Assembly: GCF_000975265.2 (NCBI RefSeq)
Contig: NZ_CP083405.1
Span: 2,046,001 to 2,110,000 of the forward strand
Length of the DNA stretch: 64,000 nucleotides
Reading direction: 5' to 3'
Source of the DNA: Mycobacterium lepromatosis
Lineage (GTDB): Bacteria; Actinomycetota; Actinomycetes; Mycobacteriales; Mycobacteriaceae
The position numbers and the translations under genes are program-made. This document shows, in pieces, positions 1 through 10,009 of the stretch. Position 1 is the first letter of the stretch; each line of letters opens with the position of its first letter. A model generated the notes under the pieces. It had not been told where the DNA came from and ran no database searches. It saw only the letters and a program-made list of their open reading frames with translations.

Positions 1-2404
1 GATCATGTCGGTGGTTGCCCGGGACCGCGTCGATGCAATACACCGTCAGTCTTAAAATTACCGCCCATCGAGTAAGCGGCATCTGCGGGCGCCAACCAGC
101 GAAGTCGCCCAGCGGTTCGCGATGATAACGCTGAACATGGCGTAGCTAGGTAAAGGCCTATGTGACCGGTCCCTCCGCGCTCTAGCGATGACATAAAGAC
201 CATTAGGGTAACGCGAGTCTGGCCAAAAAATCACACTGTTAACTTGCACACCATTGCAATGATGTTGCTGCTGGGCTACCGCTAAATCGCCACCACACTC
301 GTCCGGTTGTTCATAACCGGTATAGCGTTGGCTTCGTCACGAAGAGTCATCGCGGTTCGCGTATACCACGACGTATTCGGACTTACCACGTTCGTCGCGA
401 ACACCCTCATGTGTTGGCGATCGTCGCCGCAACGGAATACGGGATCTTCCTCGCCGACTGGTATCCAAAAGCACATCAAGTCAGCTACGATCAAGAAACG
501 ATATACCACATCACATTTCGTAATGTGACCTCGGTTGTGTTAGAGCCAAGTTTAGCCATCGCCAAAGTAGCGTATTGCCCGAGCTTCGCCAAGCTAGCCT
601 GGGTTCAAGTGGCAATCGTAATGTTGGCTGTGGTGTTCGCCGGACTCACGCTGGGTCCGGCTGTCATTTTCGCGGGCAGTTGTTTCGGTCTTTTCGAACG
701 CAAGTGAGCGACCAGAGGCCGGCTGTGGCGGCGGATCGGCACCGATTTTGGCTGTCAGTACCGCTATCGCCCTGATCGCGCTACCGGGATATGTGATGAG
801 TTGCAACGACCGGTTACTACCTGTCCGCCAAAGCCCCGGCCAATTTTGGCTACCAGGCTGCCGAACGGCATTTCTCTCAGACAAGGATGAACCCGAGCAT
901 ACTTATGTTCGATGCCAACTACGACATGCGGCCGACATTCTGGTGCTTGATCAAGTTGTGAAAAACATCATTCGCGTGGTGGGAACCGTCATGATTCAAG
1001 ACATGAGCAGGCCTCTAGGCATTTCCGGTTCAACACAGCTTGATGCCGTTTCAGAACAGCACAGAGTCAAACGACCATGCAAAATATGAACTTTCTGAAA
1101 GATAGATATGGCCCACATTCTCGAGACAGTCGAGGAAATGCAGTTCATGATCGACAGTATGCAGCGCATGTATATCGTCACGCAGGACCTGTTCAACGCC
1201 GCTGACGACAGTGCAAAATCACAACGAAAACATAAGATATTACCGATAATTGGCGGAAACAAATCGCTGATTTAAACGACTTCTGATGACCGATCAGAAA
1301 TTTTTTGGTATAGGCACTGGTTCGACATAGCCATATGTTGTTCGTTGCTATCCCTATTCGACTCGTTGAATGAATTTGACCAACTTGCCAAGCAGTTCCA
1401 TAACATTACGGCTGATATCCAGCACACTGCCGCGGCCACACACGAGATGCTGCTGTTGATTCCGCCGATGATCGACATAATGAAGACCACAAAAGTCCTC
1501 ATGCTAAGGATTTACGCTACTTTCTTGGCGATGATTCATCGAATGGAGGTTATGAACGATACCGCCATCGTCATAAGGCAAAGCGTCGACAACTCCAAGA
1601 ATGACGACTTCTTCTACTTGCCCCCTGAGGCGTTCGATAACCCGGACTTCATAGACGGTTCTACGAATATTCTTGTAGCCAGACGGCAAGTCGGAGCGCT
1701 TTTCATTTATCCATCAAGTCGATCCGATGACACCGTAAGGAATCTCGCGTGTCGCTTTGGAGCGAACCTACGCACAAGAGGGACTGACACAATCCCCCTG
1801 GCGGAGGCCAAGGGGTTGTTACCTCGGAGGTACTGCCGCAAACTTCAAATACATACACAACGGCGCCAAATAGGACCTGATGATCGTGGTGGTCTCGGCG
1901 CTCACGATGCTCTTTATGATCATGCTGCTACCCACCCGACACCTGGTGGCCGCGTTGGTGATCGGTCGGCACCGTGGCCAACTCAATTGCCGCATCCTTA
2001 AGGCTGTCTGTACCGGTATGGCAGGACCTCGTCGGCGCAAAATCCACTAGATCGTCATGGCGCTGTCCGTCATCAGCTTTCTGGTGGTCGGATCCGACTA
2101 CAACCTACTTCTGTTCTCCCGATTCAAAAAAGAGATCCACACCGGACTCAAGATGGCGATAATCCGATCGATGGCAGGCACCGGTGGGGTGGTGACGGTC
2201 ACGGTTCTAGTGTGCGCCTTCACTATGACTGCCATGCTCAACAGCGAACTGCAAGTTATCAGCCAGTTCGGTACCATCGTCTGCATTGGTCCGCTGATCG
2301 TGCGCACGTTGCTAGTGCCTTCGATCGCCACACTGCTGGGCCGCTGGTTCTGGTGGCCGCAAAAGTTGTCCATCCGCACAGAGACACTGCCCGGCAGAGT
2401 CTAA
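1..2404 (+). pseudogene. MmpL-family RND transporter, decayed; left end may lie outside the window
   Basis: Fragments of an MmpL lipid transporter of the inner membrane are spread over three frames. At about 280-705 a stretch reads like the first MMPL domain (LTTFVANTL, then ATEYGIFLADWYPKAHQ and LTLGPAVIFAGS). At 1345-1690 the soluble loop survives (NEFDQLAKQFHNIT, IPPMIDIMKTTKVLMLRIY, PPEAFDNPDF). At 2057-2404 the last transmembrane block survives in frame ([16 protein letters not shown], then [20 protein letters not shown]). Stops and frameshifts separate these pieces and much of the protein is missing. The family exports cell-wall lipids; which paralogue this was cannot be told by eye. 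No mmpL sits beside the DegV gene in M. tuberculosis, so the placement is itself a rearrangement. Its stop codon overlaps that of the converging DegV remnant. Confidence 0.85.
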
Positions 2405-3135
2405 GTCCCAGTTAGCTCCCCGCAGACCTCGACAGCTCCGGCACCGACATGCAGCGCCAGCACCGGACCCAAGGGCGTTACGATCACCGGTTCGCACGCT
2501 AGCAAGCGCTGCGCCAGTACCGGTCGCCACCTCGCTGGCGCCCGCTGGATTGGCGATGTGGTGCACCGCCAGAGCCGCGGGGCGCTCACCCGATCACTTC
2601 GCAAATCCGATCGATCATCGCGGCCGTAACCTGACCAGCGGTGCGCACCCGTTGGACCAGAACAAGTTTGCCGTCCTCGATACGCAACAGCGGCTTAAGC
2701 GCCAGTGCGGTACCCAACCAAGCTTTGGCATTACCGATGCGCCTGCTACCACGCAGGTTGTCTAATCGATACACCACGATGAACGAGTGACCACCGACAG
2801 CTTTCCGGTGGCCGGCAACGGCGTCTACGTCACCACCAGCCGGCCGCAGCCCGTTCAGCGACGGCGCAAGTTCCCGACAGCGCCGACGAACATATGTACT
2901 GCCACCACCCCCCGCTGTCAGTCAACGCCTGCTGATAGGCGGCACAGAGTTCAGCCGGAGTCGCCGCCACGGTCGTGGCGTAGTGCGCGTACACGTCGTC
3001 GGGGATATCGTCCACACCGTCGGGCAGATCGACATCGTCGAGCAAAATGTGCAGCGGAACCAAGGGTATCGCTCACTTTTCGCACATATCGTGCGGTAGA
3101 AGCGACGACACGTCAGTCACCACCACGACGGTCAC
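2401..3135 (-). pseudogene. DegV family protein (Rv2417c-like), decayed
   Basis: DegV proteins bind fatty acids and in some bacteria present them to fatty acid kinase. The start is visible at 3135 (GTG, reading VTVVVVTD). Next come VVPLHILLDDVDLPDGVDD around 2990-3065 and LSGTCAVAERAA around 2840-2870. The body around 2586-2777 reads KAWLGTALALKPLLRIEDGK and the tail reads GPVLALHVGAGAVEVCGEL. Several frame changes and a deletion of the central part separate them. The gene lies downstream of octT on the same strand, as Rv2417c follows Rv2418c in M. tuberculosis, so it was the last gene of the nadD operon. Confidence 0.85.
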
Positions 3136-3215
3136 GGGCGCCGTTCCTCCTCATCGCTTGGTCTCCTGCAAGCGGGCGGTTCCCCCACTACGCCGTCGCC
3201 AGCGCGGGGCATACT

Positions 3216-3959
3216 CTAGCCGCGAGATTCCTCTTTTGGCACCCCGGCTTCGGCCAACGCCTTGATCATCAGTTCCGCGACCGCCTGGTGCGCCTCAAAA
3301 TTCCAATGAATGCCGTCGGGATTACAACGTCCGCTTAAAATGTACTCAGCAACAGCTGCTTTGAGATCCACCAAGGGAATAGCATGGCGCTGCGCCCATT
3401 CTGTGATCGCCGCCACAGTCCTCGCCCGGCCGTGGTGAGCCTTGTCGTAGGTATCGGCGATGTGCACCGATGGCAGTGATGCCACAATCGGGATTCCTGG
3501 ACGGTTGAAATCGATTGCACCACGGGTCCGTTCAAGGTACTTAGCGGTCAAGTACGGCGGCAACGCAGGTTTAGCCACTGGGGACAGCCGCGGCTGCACC
3601 CAGCCATATCCGCCGCGGATCCAACGCCGCAGCCAGGGCGGCCGCACGTAGCGGATCAGCTCACGTAGCGCGGTCGGTAACACCGAGGGCAGCGAATCCA
3701 TGCCTCCGGTGGCGAAGATTACCGCGCCTGCTCTCGGCAGCGCCGCCCAGGACCGCGGATCCTGGATTGCCGCCCACCAAACATCCCGGCACGTCCAGCC
3801 GATTCGACCCACCAGCTCTAAATCCCAGCCTAATTGCAAAGCAACAATATTGGGCCAAATACGGGGATCGTCAGCAGGCAAGCCTCCGGTAGGCCCATAG
3901 TAAGCCAGCGAGTCGGCAAAGACCAGCAATACAGGTCTTGACACTACCTCAGAGCACAT
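3216..3959 (-). CDS. octT: Octanoyltransferase OctT of methylglucose lipopolysaccharide synthesis (SGNH fold, Rv2418c)
   Basis: This 247-residue protein matches Rv2418c along its whole length. Published work on the M. tuberculosis protein assigns it the transfer of octanoate to glucosylglycerate-type early precursors of the methylglucose lipopolysaccharides (MGLP), cytoplasmic polymers that bind fatty acyl-CoA. The sequence shows an SGNH-hydrolase layout: block I near residues 14-20 is FADSLAY, with Ala in place of the usual Gly of the GDS motif. ATGGMDS supplies the Gly block near residues 83-90, and DGIHWN near residue 220 gives the Asp-x-x-His pair. There is no signal peptide, which fits a cytoplasmic enzyme. 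The start overlaps the end of gpgP by 11 bases, so the two are co-translated in a pathway-sharing operon. Confidence 0.9.
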   Translation of the reverse strand: MCSEVVSRPVLLVFADSLAYYGPTGGLPADDPRIWPNIVALQLGWDLELVGRIGWTCRDVWWAAIQDPRSWAALPRAGAVIFATGGMDSLPSVLPTALRELIRYVRPPWLRRWIRGGYGWVQPRLSPVAKPALPPYLTAKYLERTRGAIDFNRPGIPIVASLPSVHIADTYDKAHHGRARTVAAITEWAQRHAIPLVDLKAAVAEYILSGRCNPDGIHWNFEAHQAVAELMIKALAEAGVPKEESRG

Positions 3960-4623
3960 CGTTAGAGACCTGCGCCGAAGCGTTCCACACGTCTAGACGC
4001 CACCGAATTAGATCCAGTTCGCTGTCTGACTCATTAGAATGGCCGGACAGTTGCACCCAACTGGCATTACCCATGCTGCCCAAAATCGACCAATTGGCGA
4101 CCGGGAGCCTTAACAACGCAGCCGACAAGGCGGCGATCAAGCCACCGTGAGCCACCAGCACCACCGGTCGATCCGGCTCATGAAGGTCACCCCACTCCGG
4201 GGCACCGGACACCACCTCAGTGACCACCGGCAAGCTGCGGGCCGCCACGTCAACCCGGCTCTCCCCGCTATGCGGTGCCCACGTTGCATCTTCGCGCCAT
4301 GCCAGCCGGGCACCCGGGGCATCGGCATCGATCTGGCTGTGGGTTAGGCCCTGCCAGTCGCCGAGGTGGGCCTCGCGTAACCGGTCGTCCACCCGGACCG
4401 TCAACCCGGTCCGCTCCCCCAGTTTGATCGCCGTGTCATAGGCGCGCCGCAGATCCGACGACACGATCCGCAACGGCTGCAACTTACCCAGTACCTCGGC
4501 GGCAGCGACCGCCTGGGCGCGCCCCAGTTCACTAAGCTCGGTGTCTAGCTGGCCCTGCATCCGGCTACCGAGGTTGAAGTCCGTCTGCCCATGCCGCAAC
4601 ATCACCAAACGACGCGTCTTCAT
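3949..4623 (-). CDS. gpgP: Glucosyl-3-phosphoglycerate phosphatase GpgP (histidine phosphatase family, Rv2419c)
   Basis: The enzyme removes phosphate from glucosyl-3-phosphoglycerate to give glucosylglycerate, the second step of MGLP synthesis; it was formerly annotated as a phosphoglycerate mutase. Branch-1 histidine phosphatase signatures are intact: LRHGQTDFN near residues 9-17 carries the phospho-accepting His, LREAHLGDW carries the acid residue, and [10 protein letters not shown] near residue 160 holds the second His. The chosen ATG (4623) gives 224 residues, close to the 223 of M. tuberculosis. It overlaps the rsfS stop in an ATGA, the usual sign of translational coupling. The upstream reading-frame extension is out of line with the family. 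Confidence 0.93.
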   Translation of the reverse strand: MKTRRLVMLRHGQTDFNLGSRMQGQLDTELSELGRAQAVAAAEVLGKLQPLRIVSSDLRRAYDTAIKLGERTGLTVRVDDRLREAHLGDWQGLTHSQIDADAPGARLAWREDATWAPHSGESRVDVAARSLPVVTEVVSGAPEWGDLHEPDRPVVLVAHGGLIAALSAALLRLPVANWSILGSMGNASWVQLSGHSNESDSELDLIRWRLDVWNASAQVSNDVL

Positions 4624-5012
4624 CACGGGCTCGCTGACTGCCCGGAATTTTGAGATATGTCCACTGGTACCACCAGGCAATCACCCCACAGTCGATCCAG
4701 GGCATAGAAGTCACGATCGTCCTGATGCTGAATATGTACAACGACGTCGTGGTAATCTAGCAGCGTCCAGCGGCCTTCACGAGCCCCCTCACAGCCCGCC
4801 GGCCGGTAGCCTGCTCGGCGCATTTTCTCCTCGACCTCATCGACGATGGCATTGACTTGTCTTTCATTGGACGCCGAGGCGATGACGAAACAGTCCGTAA
4901 TGCCAACTAGTTGCTCGGAGACATCGATGACGACGACGTCGTTGGCTAGCTTCGCGGCGGCCGCTGCGGCTGCCACCGTCGCCATATCGATCGCCTCCTT
5001 TGTGGCACTCAT
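4623..5012 (-). CDS. rsfS: Ribosome silencing factor RsfS (Rv2420c)
   Basis: RsfS binds ribosomal protein L14 and blocks joining of the 50S and 30S subunits, lowering translation in starved cells. The 129-residue product, counted from ATG 5012, has the family core: [11 protein letters not shown], then [16 protein letters not shown] near residue 40, then the [15 protein letters not shown] stretch ([15 protein letters not shown]) and [10 protein letters not shown] near the C-terminus. M. tuberculosis has about 126 residues. The start overlaps the nadD stop as ATGA and the stop overlaps the gpgP start in the same way. nadD-rsfS adjacency is common in many bacteria. Confidence 0.93.
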   Translation of the reverse strand: MSATKEAIDMATVAAAAAAAKLANDVVVIDVSEQLVGITDCFVIASASNERQVNAIVDEVEEKMRRAGYRPAGCEGAREGRWTLLDYHDVVVHIQHQDDRDFYALDRLWGDCLVVPVDISQNSGQSASP

Positions 5013-5683
5013 GTGTCGTTTCCGATGACCAGGCTGGGGATCGTTAAACGCCCGGTTCCAGTCACGCCGCAAGGTCCACGATAGAGTCGGCGCTTAAACA
5101 CGTACTGCACGACACCGTCGGGCATCAGGTACCACAGCGGTTGACGCTGCTCGACACGCTGCCGACAGTCGGTCGACGAGATCGCCAACGCTGGGATCTC
5201 GATCAATGTCAACGCTTCTGCGGGGAGCTCGCCCAGAACCCCGGTAATGTGCTCATGGCCCAGCTCATAGCCGGGTCGGCTGACCCCGACGAACCGCGCC
5301 AAGTCGAAAAGCTCATCCCAACCTTGCCAAGACAGAATGGAAGCCAGCGCGTCGGCGCCGGTGATGAAGTACAACTCGGCGTCAGGGTGGAGGGCGTGCA
5401 GATCGTGCACCGTATCCCTGGTGTAGGTGGGGCCGGTACGGTCGATGTCGACTCTGCTCACCGAGAAACGCGGATTGGATGCGGTCGCGATCACCGTCAT
5501 CAAGTATCGGTCCTCAGCAGCGGAGACGTGGCGGCCTTTTTGCCAAGGCTGTCCGCTGGGCACAAACATCACTTCGTCGAGTTCGAACAGGTGCGCCACC
5601 TCACTTGCAGCAACTAGATGACCGTAGTGGATAGGGTCGAACGTCCCACCCATGACTCCCAGCCGACGGAGGTGTTTTTGCAC
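5009..5683 (-). CDS. nadD: Nicotinate-nucleotide adenylyltransferase NadD (Rv2421c)
   Basis: NadD joins AMP from ATP to nicotinate mononucleotide to make deamido-NAD, the substrate of NadE, which is also present in this window. The nucleotidylyltransferase motif [12 protein letters not shown] lies at residues 12-23 (H19 and H22 are the HxGH pair) and the second motif ISSTDCRQR is near the C-terminus. GTG 5683 gives 224 residues, a little longer than the 211-214 of M. tuberculosis. No clear ribosome binding site precedes it, and an internal ATG at residue 11 sits directly on the active-site strand and would be too late, so GTG 5683 is the better choice. First gene of the octT operon. Confidence 0.93.
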   Translation of the reverse strand: MQKHLRRLGVMGGTFDPIHYGHLVAASEVAHLFELDEVMFVPSGQPWQKGRHVSAAEDRYLMTVIATASNPRFSVSRVDIDRTGPTYTRDTVHDLHALHPDAELYFITGADALASILSWQGWDELFDLARFVGVSRPGYELGHEHITGVLGELPAEALTLIEIPALAISSTDCRQRVEQRQPLWYLMPDGVVQYVFKRRLYRGPCGVTGTGRLTIPSLVIGNDT

Positions 5684-5764
5684 AATTTGCTAGTCTACTT
5701 GAGTAGATTGCGAAGGTCGTGATCACGCTAGTTAGCCTCGGCAGTCAAGCTGTAACCCCTAAGC

Positions 5765-6008
5765 ATGCGTGCAACCATTGATAAAGCAGGCGGTTTAGTT
5801 ATCCCGTCGCCTCTACACGACCATCTCAGGCTGTGACCGGGTAAGGTTGAAGCAACCGTTGAAGGGGATGGACTCCGCATAGAGTCACTAAACCGGTTAC
5901 TCTCTCGACGAGCGCTTTGTGCTACCGACAGGCGAAGCGGAAATCACCGACACCGTCCCCCGGACATTGCGCTATGTCTAGTCAATGCTAACATAGCCTA
6001 CATCGCTT
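5765..6008 (+). pseudogene. VapB-type antitoxin (AbrB/MazE-like), decayed
   Basis: The segment opens with ATG and reads MRATIDKAGGLVIPSPLHDH, the swapped-hairpin DNA-binding fold of AbrB-like antitoxins. After an in-frame TGA it continues PGKVEATVEGDGLRIESL, then in another frame GEAEITDTVPRTLRYV. That is the order expected of a VapB of about 80 residues. A PIN toxin remnant follows immediately. VapB would have neutralised VapC and repressed the pair. I do not recall a VapBC pair at this place in M. tuberculosis, and the subfamily cannot be named by eye. Confidence 0.72.
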
Positions 6009-6407
6009 GTGGACACTAGCATCGCCGCCATACCGGTGGTTGCCGATCACAACCCACCACGAGGACACCTTCCGGACTCTACACAGCCGGAGATTGGGTC
6101 TAATCGGCCACGCCGCATTATGAGATATTCTCTCTCCTGGCCCAACTGCTACCGTCAGACCGCAGGACTGTGATGACCATTGCGCAAGGTACTGGCCACA
6201 AAACCTCTCCGGAGACCAGGTTTCTCGGGACTCTTGCCATCACAACAATATTGGCAAAATCCGAAACGGCCGAAACGCACCAGTGACCCAGTTCATGACG
6301 CCCTAGTCTGTGCCACGGCAAAAGAATATTCACTCAACCCTAGTGACTTCGTGCTCGGCGAGCAGTGGAGGTCTATCGCACCTCTCGACGTGGACATCGA
6401 ACTCTAG
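6009..6407 (+). pseudogene. VapC-type PIN-domain toxin, decayed
   Basis: A GTG at 6009 opens VDTSIAAIPVVADH, with the first acidic residue of a PIN nuclease. Later pieces in shifting frames are RLGLIGHAAYEIFSLLAQL and PSDRRT (6095-6165), then VCATAKEYSL near 6308 and VEVYRTSRR / LDVDIEL at the end, matching the usual VapC close of 'daLvaAtA.e....L.T.D.Ra...Y...gv..el'. Several frameshifts and small indels destroy it. PIN toxins cleave tRNA or rRNA. Together with the upstream antitoxin remnant this is a dead toxin-antitoxin module. Confidence 0.72.
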
Positions 6408-6427
6408 CCTGAGCAATCGTGGCGACC

Positions 6428-7500
6428 TCAAACCGGTAACAGCTGGTTTATCGCCGCGGCAAGTAGCTTGGCGGAGCAACGTTCGTGCATATCGATCAAC
6501 CTCTTGGTAGCGTGGCACCGCTGAGCGCCGCTGCCCCATAGGTGTTTAGGCTCAAAGTTCAGCCAGTGCGCATGCTGGTTGTCGGTCACGATGTAAGATA
6601 GGAAGTTAATGGCCGGATCGCGGTAGTTGGTGCGCCCGTCCTTTAGCACCAGCAGCGAGCTGTGTGACGACAGTGCATTCGGGTGAACCCGCATGAACGA
6701 GATGAATGCGTTGCCGTCGTAGGAGCGTTCGTCGAGAGCTGTAGACACCGACCTCCCGGATGATCCGCTGGATCGCCACAGTCAGGTTGGCATCTATGGG
6801 TCACCTCATCGGTGGTGTCGATAAATGCGAAGACACGAACGCGTGAGCACTGTTATCTCAGAGCGTGTACCAGCAAGCAAAGTGAAGTTGCTAAATCCAG
6901 CGATTGAACCGGACACGTAGCGCAAGACGACTCATTCCGAGCGTGCGGGACGAGGTTTGGTCAACGTTACTTCGATTAGCACCCCGATTAGTCGACATCG
7001 ACTTGCACAGCTTTTTAAGCAGATCTACCGACTCGGCGCGGGCGTGCCACCGACGGGCTTGCCAGCCGAGATGCAAGCGTGCGAGTCAGCAGGGCTACCA
7101 CACGGCGCATCTGGTGTAGCTGATCATCTGAGACACGCAAAAAACTCGACTTTGCCGAAAGCTTTTGTATCCAATACATTTGAACATGGCAGTGACCAAG
7201 TCGCTCAGTAACGTGCCGCTTGGTATCGGATCCGTCATGCTACGAAGCTTCATGATACTTTATTTTGCAAGGTATTTGGCGCTCTTCTACTGGGTGGGTG
7301 TGGGCTCTTCACTGTAACGGGTTAACCGCCCCGCGAGCAACTTGCCTTCCAGTTCATTCAGCGCCATTGCCTTAACCGCCTGACACGATGAGACCTGCAG
7401 ACCGCGAACGGAGTTGCATTTACCTTACACCTCCAGATCCGCACGCTTATCCCCATAAACCACTCATCTATCCCAGCGAGATCTGCATTGTCCGTTAGTA
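6428..7500 (-). pseudogene. VWA-domain protein (Rv2425c-like), decayed
   Basis: The C-terminal end reads LKDGRTNYRDPAI, HAHWLNFEPKHLWGSG and LAAAINQLLPV at 6428-6700. This is the end of the CoxE-like von Willebrand factor A protein that neighbours a MoxR ATPase in M. tuberculosis (Rv2425c). Weak remains continue to about 7500 (for example RAESVDLLKKLCKSM near 7020). MoxR ATPases and VWA proteins act together as chaperones for metal or cofactor insertion or for protein complexes. Frameshifts and lost sequence leave no usable frame. The upper limit is approximate. Confidence 0.75.
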
Positions 7501-7788
7501 GGTCCAGAAGCAGCTAGCGCATTGCCTCGAACGTCGTCAGGCGGCACACTGCCGTAATCGGACCCTGCTGCTTCTTCGTTTTTGACCACGGCGGCGTGCG
7601 CCCAATGCTACCGAAACCCATAGAGATAATATTGATGTCGTCGGTGTCGCTCTTCTCAGAAGGGCACAACGAAATCCCTTGCTGGAGAGTCGCTCCCACG
7701 AAACCAGCCAAATGGACGGACAGCCTGTGCGGGGCGAGCTGCTGGGTGGTGCAGATATGATGGGTAGCCATTAGATGGGTTTTATTAT

Positions 7789-8700
7789 TTAATTCAACCC
7801 CAGCTTCCCGATGGCACGTTGCTGGTCGGATTGACGCTGGATAACCACGCCGAAATATGACAGCAACAACCGCGTCTTCGATGGTGTCTAGGCCCAGTGC
7901 GAGTATCGCACGACCCCAGTCGATGGTCTCAGCGATGGACGTACACTTTCTTGAGCTGCATCTCACGCAGCACGCCGATGATCCGTACCCGCTCCTTGGC
8001 GAAGCGCTTAGGCAGCTCGGGGACTCGGGACAACCGAATCCGGCGTTCCCGTTCAGGGCTGGGGAAGTCGATGTGTAAGAACACGCACGGCGCTTGAACG
8101 CATCAGACAGTTCGCGGGTGGCGTTGGAAGTTAACGCCACAAACGGCGCCCGGACCGCGGTGAGGATAACCAGTTCTGGGATCGTAACCGCGACGTCGGA
8201 CAGCGACTTTAGCAACACGCCTTCACTCTCGATGTCGGCTTTGTTAGTTGCGTCGATCAACAGCATCGTCGGTTTGATGTGCCGGATCGCAGTCAGCAAC
8301 GGACGCTGCAACAGAAACTCCTCGCTGAACGCATCATTTTTCGTACGGTCCCAATCGCTGCCGTCTCCGGAGCCGTCCTGGATGCGCAGAATCTGTTTTA
8401 GCGTAATTCCACGCAATACAACGTACGAGATACAGTGCACGCGCCTAATAGACCCCCTCAGAACACTACAGCCGGACCAGATCAGAGTTCAGTGGCCTGA
8501 GCGACTGCGCGGGCCAACTCGGTCTTGCCGACTGTCAGCGAGGCCTGCCACCAGCAACGACTTGCCCAACCGGTCGGTGAGAAACACCACCGTAGCGGTG
8601 GCAGTGTCTAGCAGGTGGGACGGTCTCGGCCAGTCACTGCGAGACATCAAGGATATCGACAAACAGCGGCATGAGCCGAGCTGGCACGGTCATAATCGGA
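7789..8700 (-). pseudogene. MoxR-family AAA+ ATPase (Rv2426c-like), decayed
   Basis: The core reads GDGSDWDRTKNDAFSEEFLL, then LLTAIRHIKPTMLLID, which is Walker B with NKAD where DEVDK is expected. It continues APFVALTSNATRELSDAFKR (sensor region) and SIAETIDWGRAILALGLDT near the C-terminus. A Walker A remnant (GKSLLVAG followed by VGK in another frame) lies near 8520-8560. A frameshift at about 8085 scrambles some 45 residues before the frame returns, which produces a misleading open frame of 308 codons. The genuine stop is the TAA at 7789-7791, read in a shifted frame after VVIQRQSDQQRAIGKLGLN. It pairs with the VWA remnant just downstream. Confidence 0.88.
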
Positions 8701-8761
8701 TGCTTCCAAGCTGGTTGTGCCCGGCGAAATAGCGATAGGGTCAGGCCAGTCGGATCTGACC

Positions 8762-9860
8762 TTACCCCCATGCGACCCACTTGGTCGAGGTCATTTCCGA
8801 CAGTAACATTGGACCACGGGAATGCAATTTCTGAGTGAAGGTACCGATCTCGGCGCCAAAACCGAACTACTCACCTTCCGTGAATGCCGTCGATGCGTCG
8901 ACCACCGTCACGGCGATGTCCATCGACAAGTATTCGCGACACAGGTCAGCCTTGTCCGGGCCTCCCGAAAGACCACCGTGTACCGCCGCTCCGACATCTT
9001 GCAAGGCAGCCACCAACCTAGGCATGGTGTGATCGACAATCGCTGCGTCGATCAACAGCTTCTCAGCGGCATTGCAGTCACTGGGCCGACGGGTCTTGGA
9101 GTGCAGCAGGATCCATTCGTCAACCTCCAGGTCGGCAGCCTGATGCACGTAGACGTGACAGTTGCCGACACCGGTTTCGGTAATAGGCACTTGCACGTCA
9201 CGGACCACCATGTCGATCAGGTTCGCTCTCCCGCGCGGGAGCACTACGTCCACCAGGCCGTGAGCTTGGATCAAGTGGGTGACCGTGGATCTGTCGGCAG
9301 CTGAAAGCAGCTGGACTGCGTCGACGGGCAAGTCCTCGCTAACCAACGCGGTGAGCAACACTTCGACGAGCACTTAGTTGGACTTCGCCGCTGACGAACT
9401 GCCACGTAGCAACGCCGCATTACCTGACTTGAACACCAACCCGAAAGCGTCGACGGTGATGTCAGGCCGGCCCCTTGTAGATCATGCCCACTAGGCCGAG
9501 TCGAACCCCCTGCTGGCGAAACTGCAGCCCATATAAAGTATCATGAGCCGCGTAACACTTCCCCGACCGGGTCGGGCAACGCCGCCACTTGATGCACACT
9601 GGCCGCGATTCCGTCAATGAGTTGCCTGTCCAAAGCTAACCTGTCGAGCATCGCGGCCAGTGCGTCGGCGGCCCGAGCCGCCCGCAGGTCCTCAGTGCTG
9701 GCCTTTAGGACCTGCTCGGTGTGGTCCGTTGCCGCGGCCCATAGTGCGTGGTCTTAGCCACCGTCAGCATAACTGCGCAGGAGCGCGCAGCGGCCCGGGC
9801 TCGCCGGGCAACGTTATTTACTTCTTGGCGCACGTCGGGACGCGATGGTGCTTTAGTACT
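8762..9860 (-). pseudogene. proA: Gamma-glutamyl phosphate reductase ProA (Rv2427c-like), decayed
   Basis: ProA reduces glutamyl-5-phosphate in proline synthesis. Recognisable blocks are VARRARAAARS near 9800, then [19 protein letters not shown] near 9640, [20 protein letters not shown] near 9440, LVDVVLPRG and [19 protein letters not shown] near 9150-9250, and [16 protein letters not shown] near 8830. A TAA at 9373-9375 interrupts the frame after AAKSN. A deletion joins DIAVTVVD straight to ASTAFTEGE, removing about 40 residues that include the conserved NEYGTGHTE region, and further frameshifts occur in the N-terminal part. The gene is clearly non-functional although proB (18549-19652) is intact. 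Confidence 0.93.
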
Positions 9861-10009
9861 GATCAAGTAGGTTATCGGGCTTTCCTTGGCCCGCCACGAT
9901 CACCCGTTCATCGGTGCCAGTATCGGGATCGATGCAAAAAGCCTGCCGGCCCTACAACGCCATGTCCCGATTCTACCACCATCATAGACAGATAGCCGTC
10001 AAATTCAGG

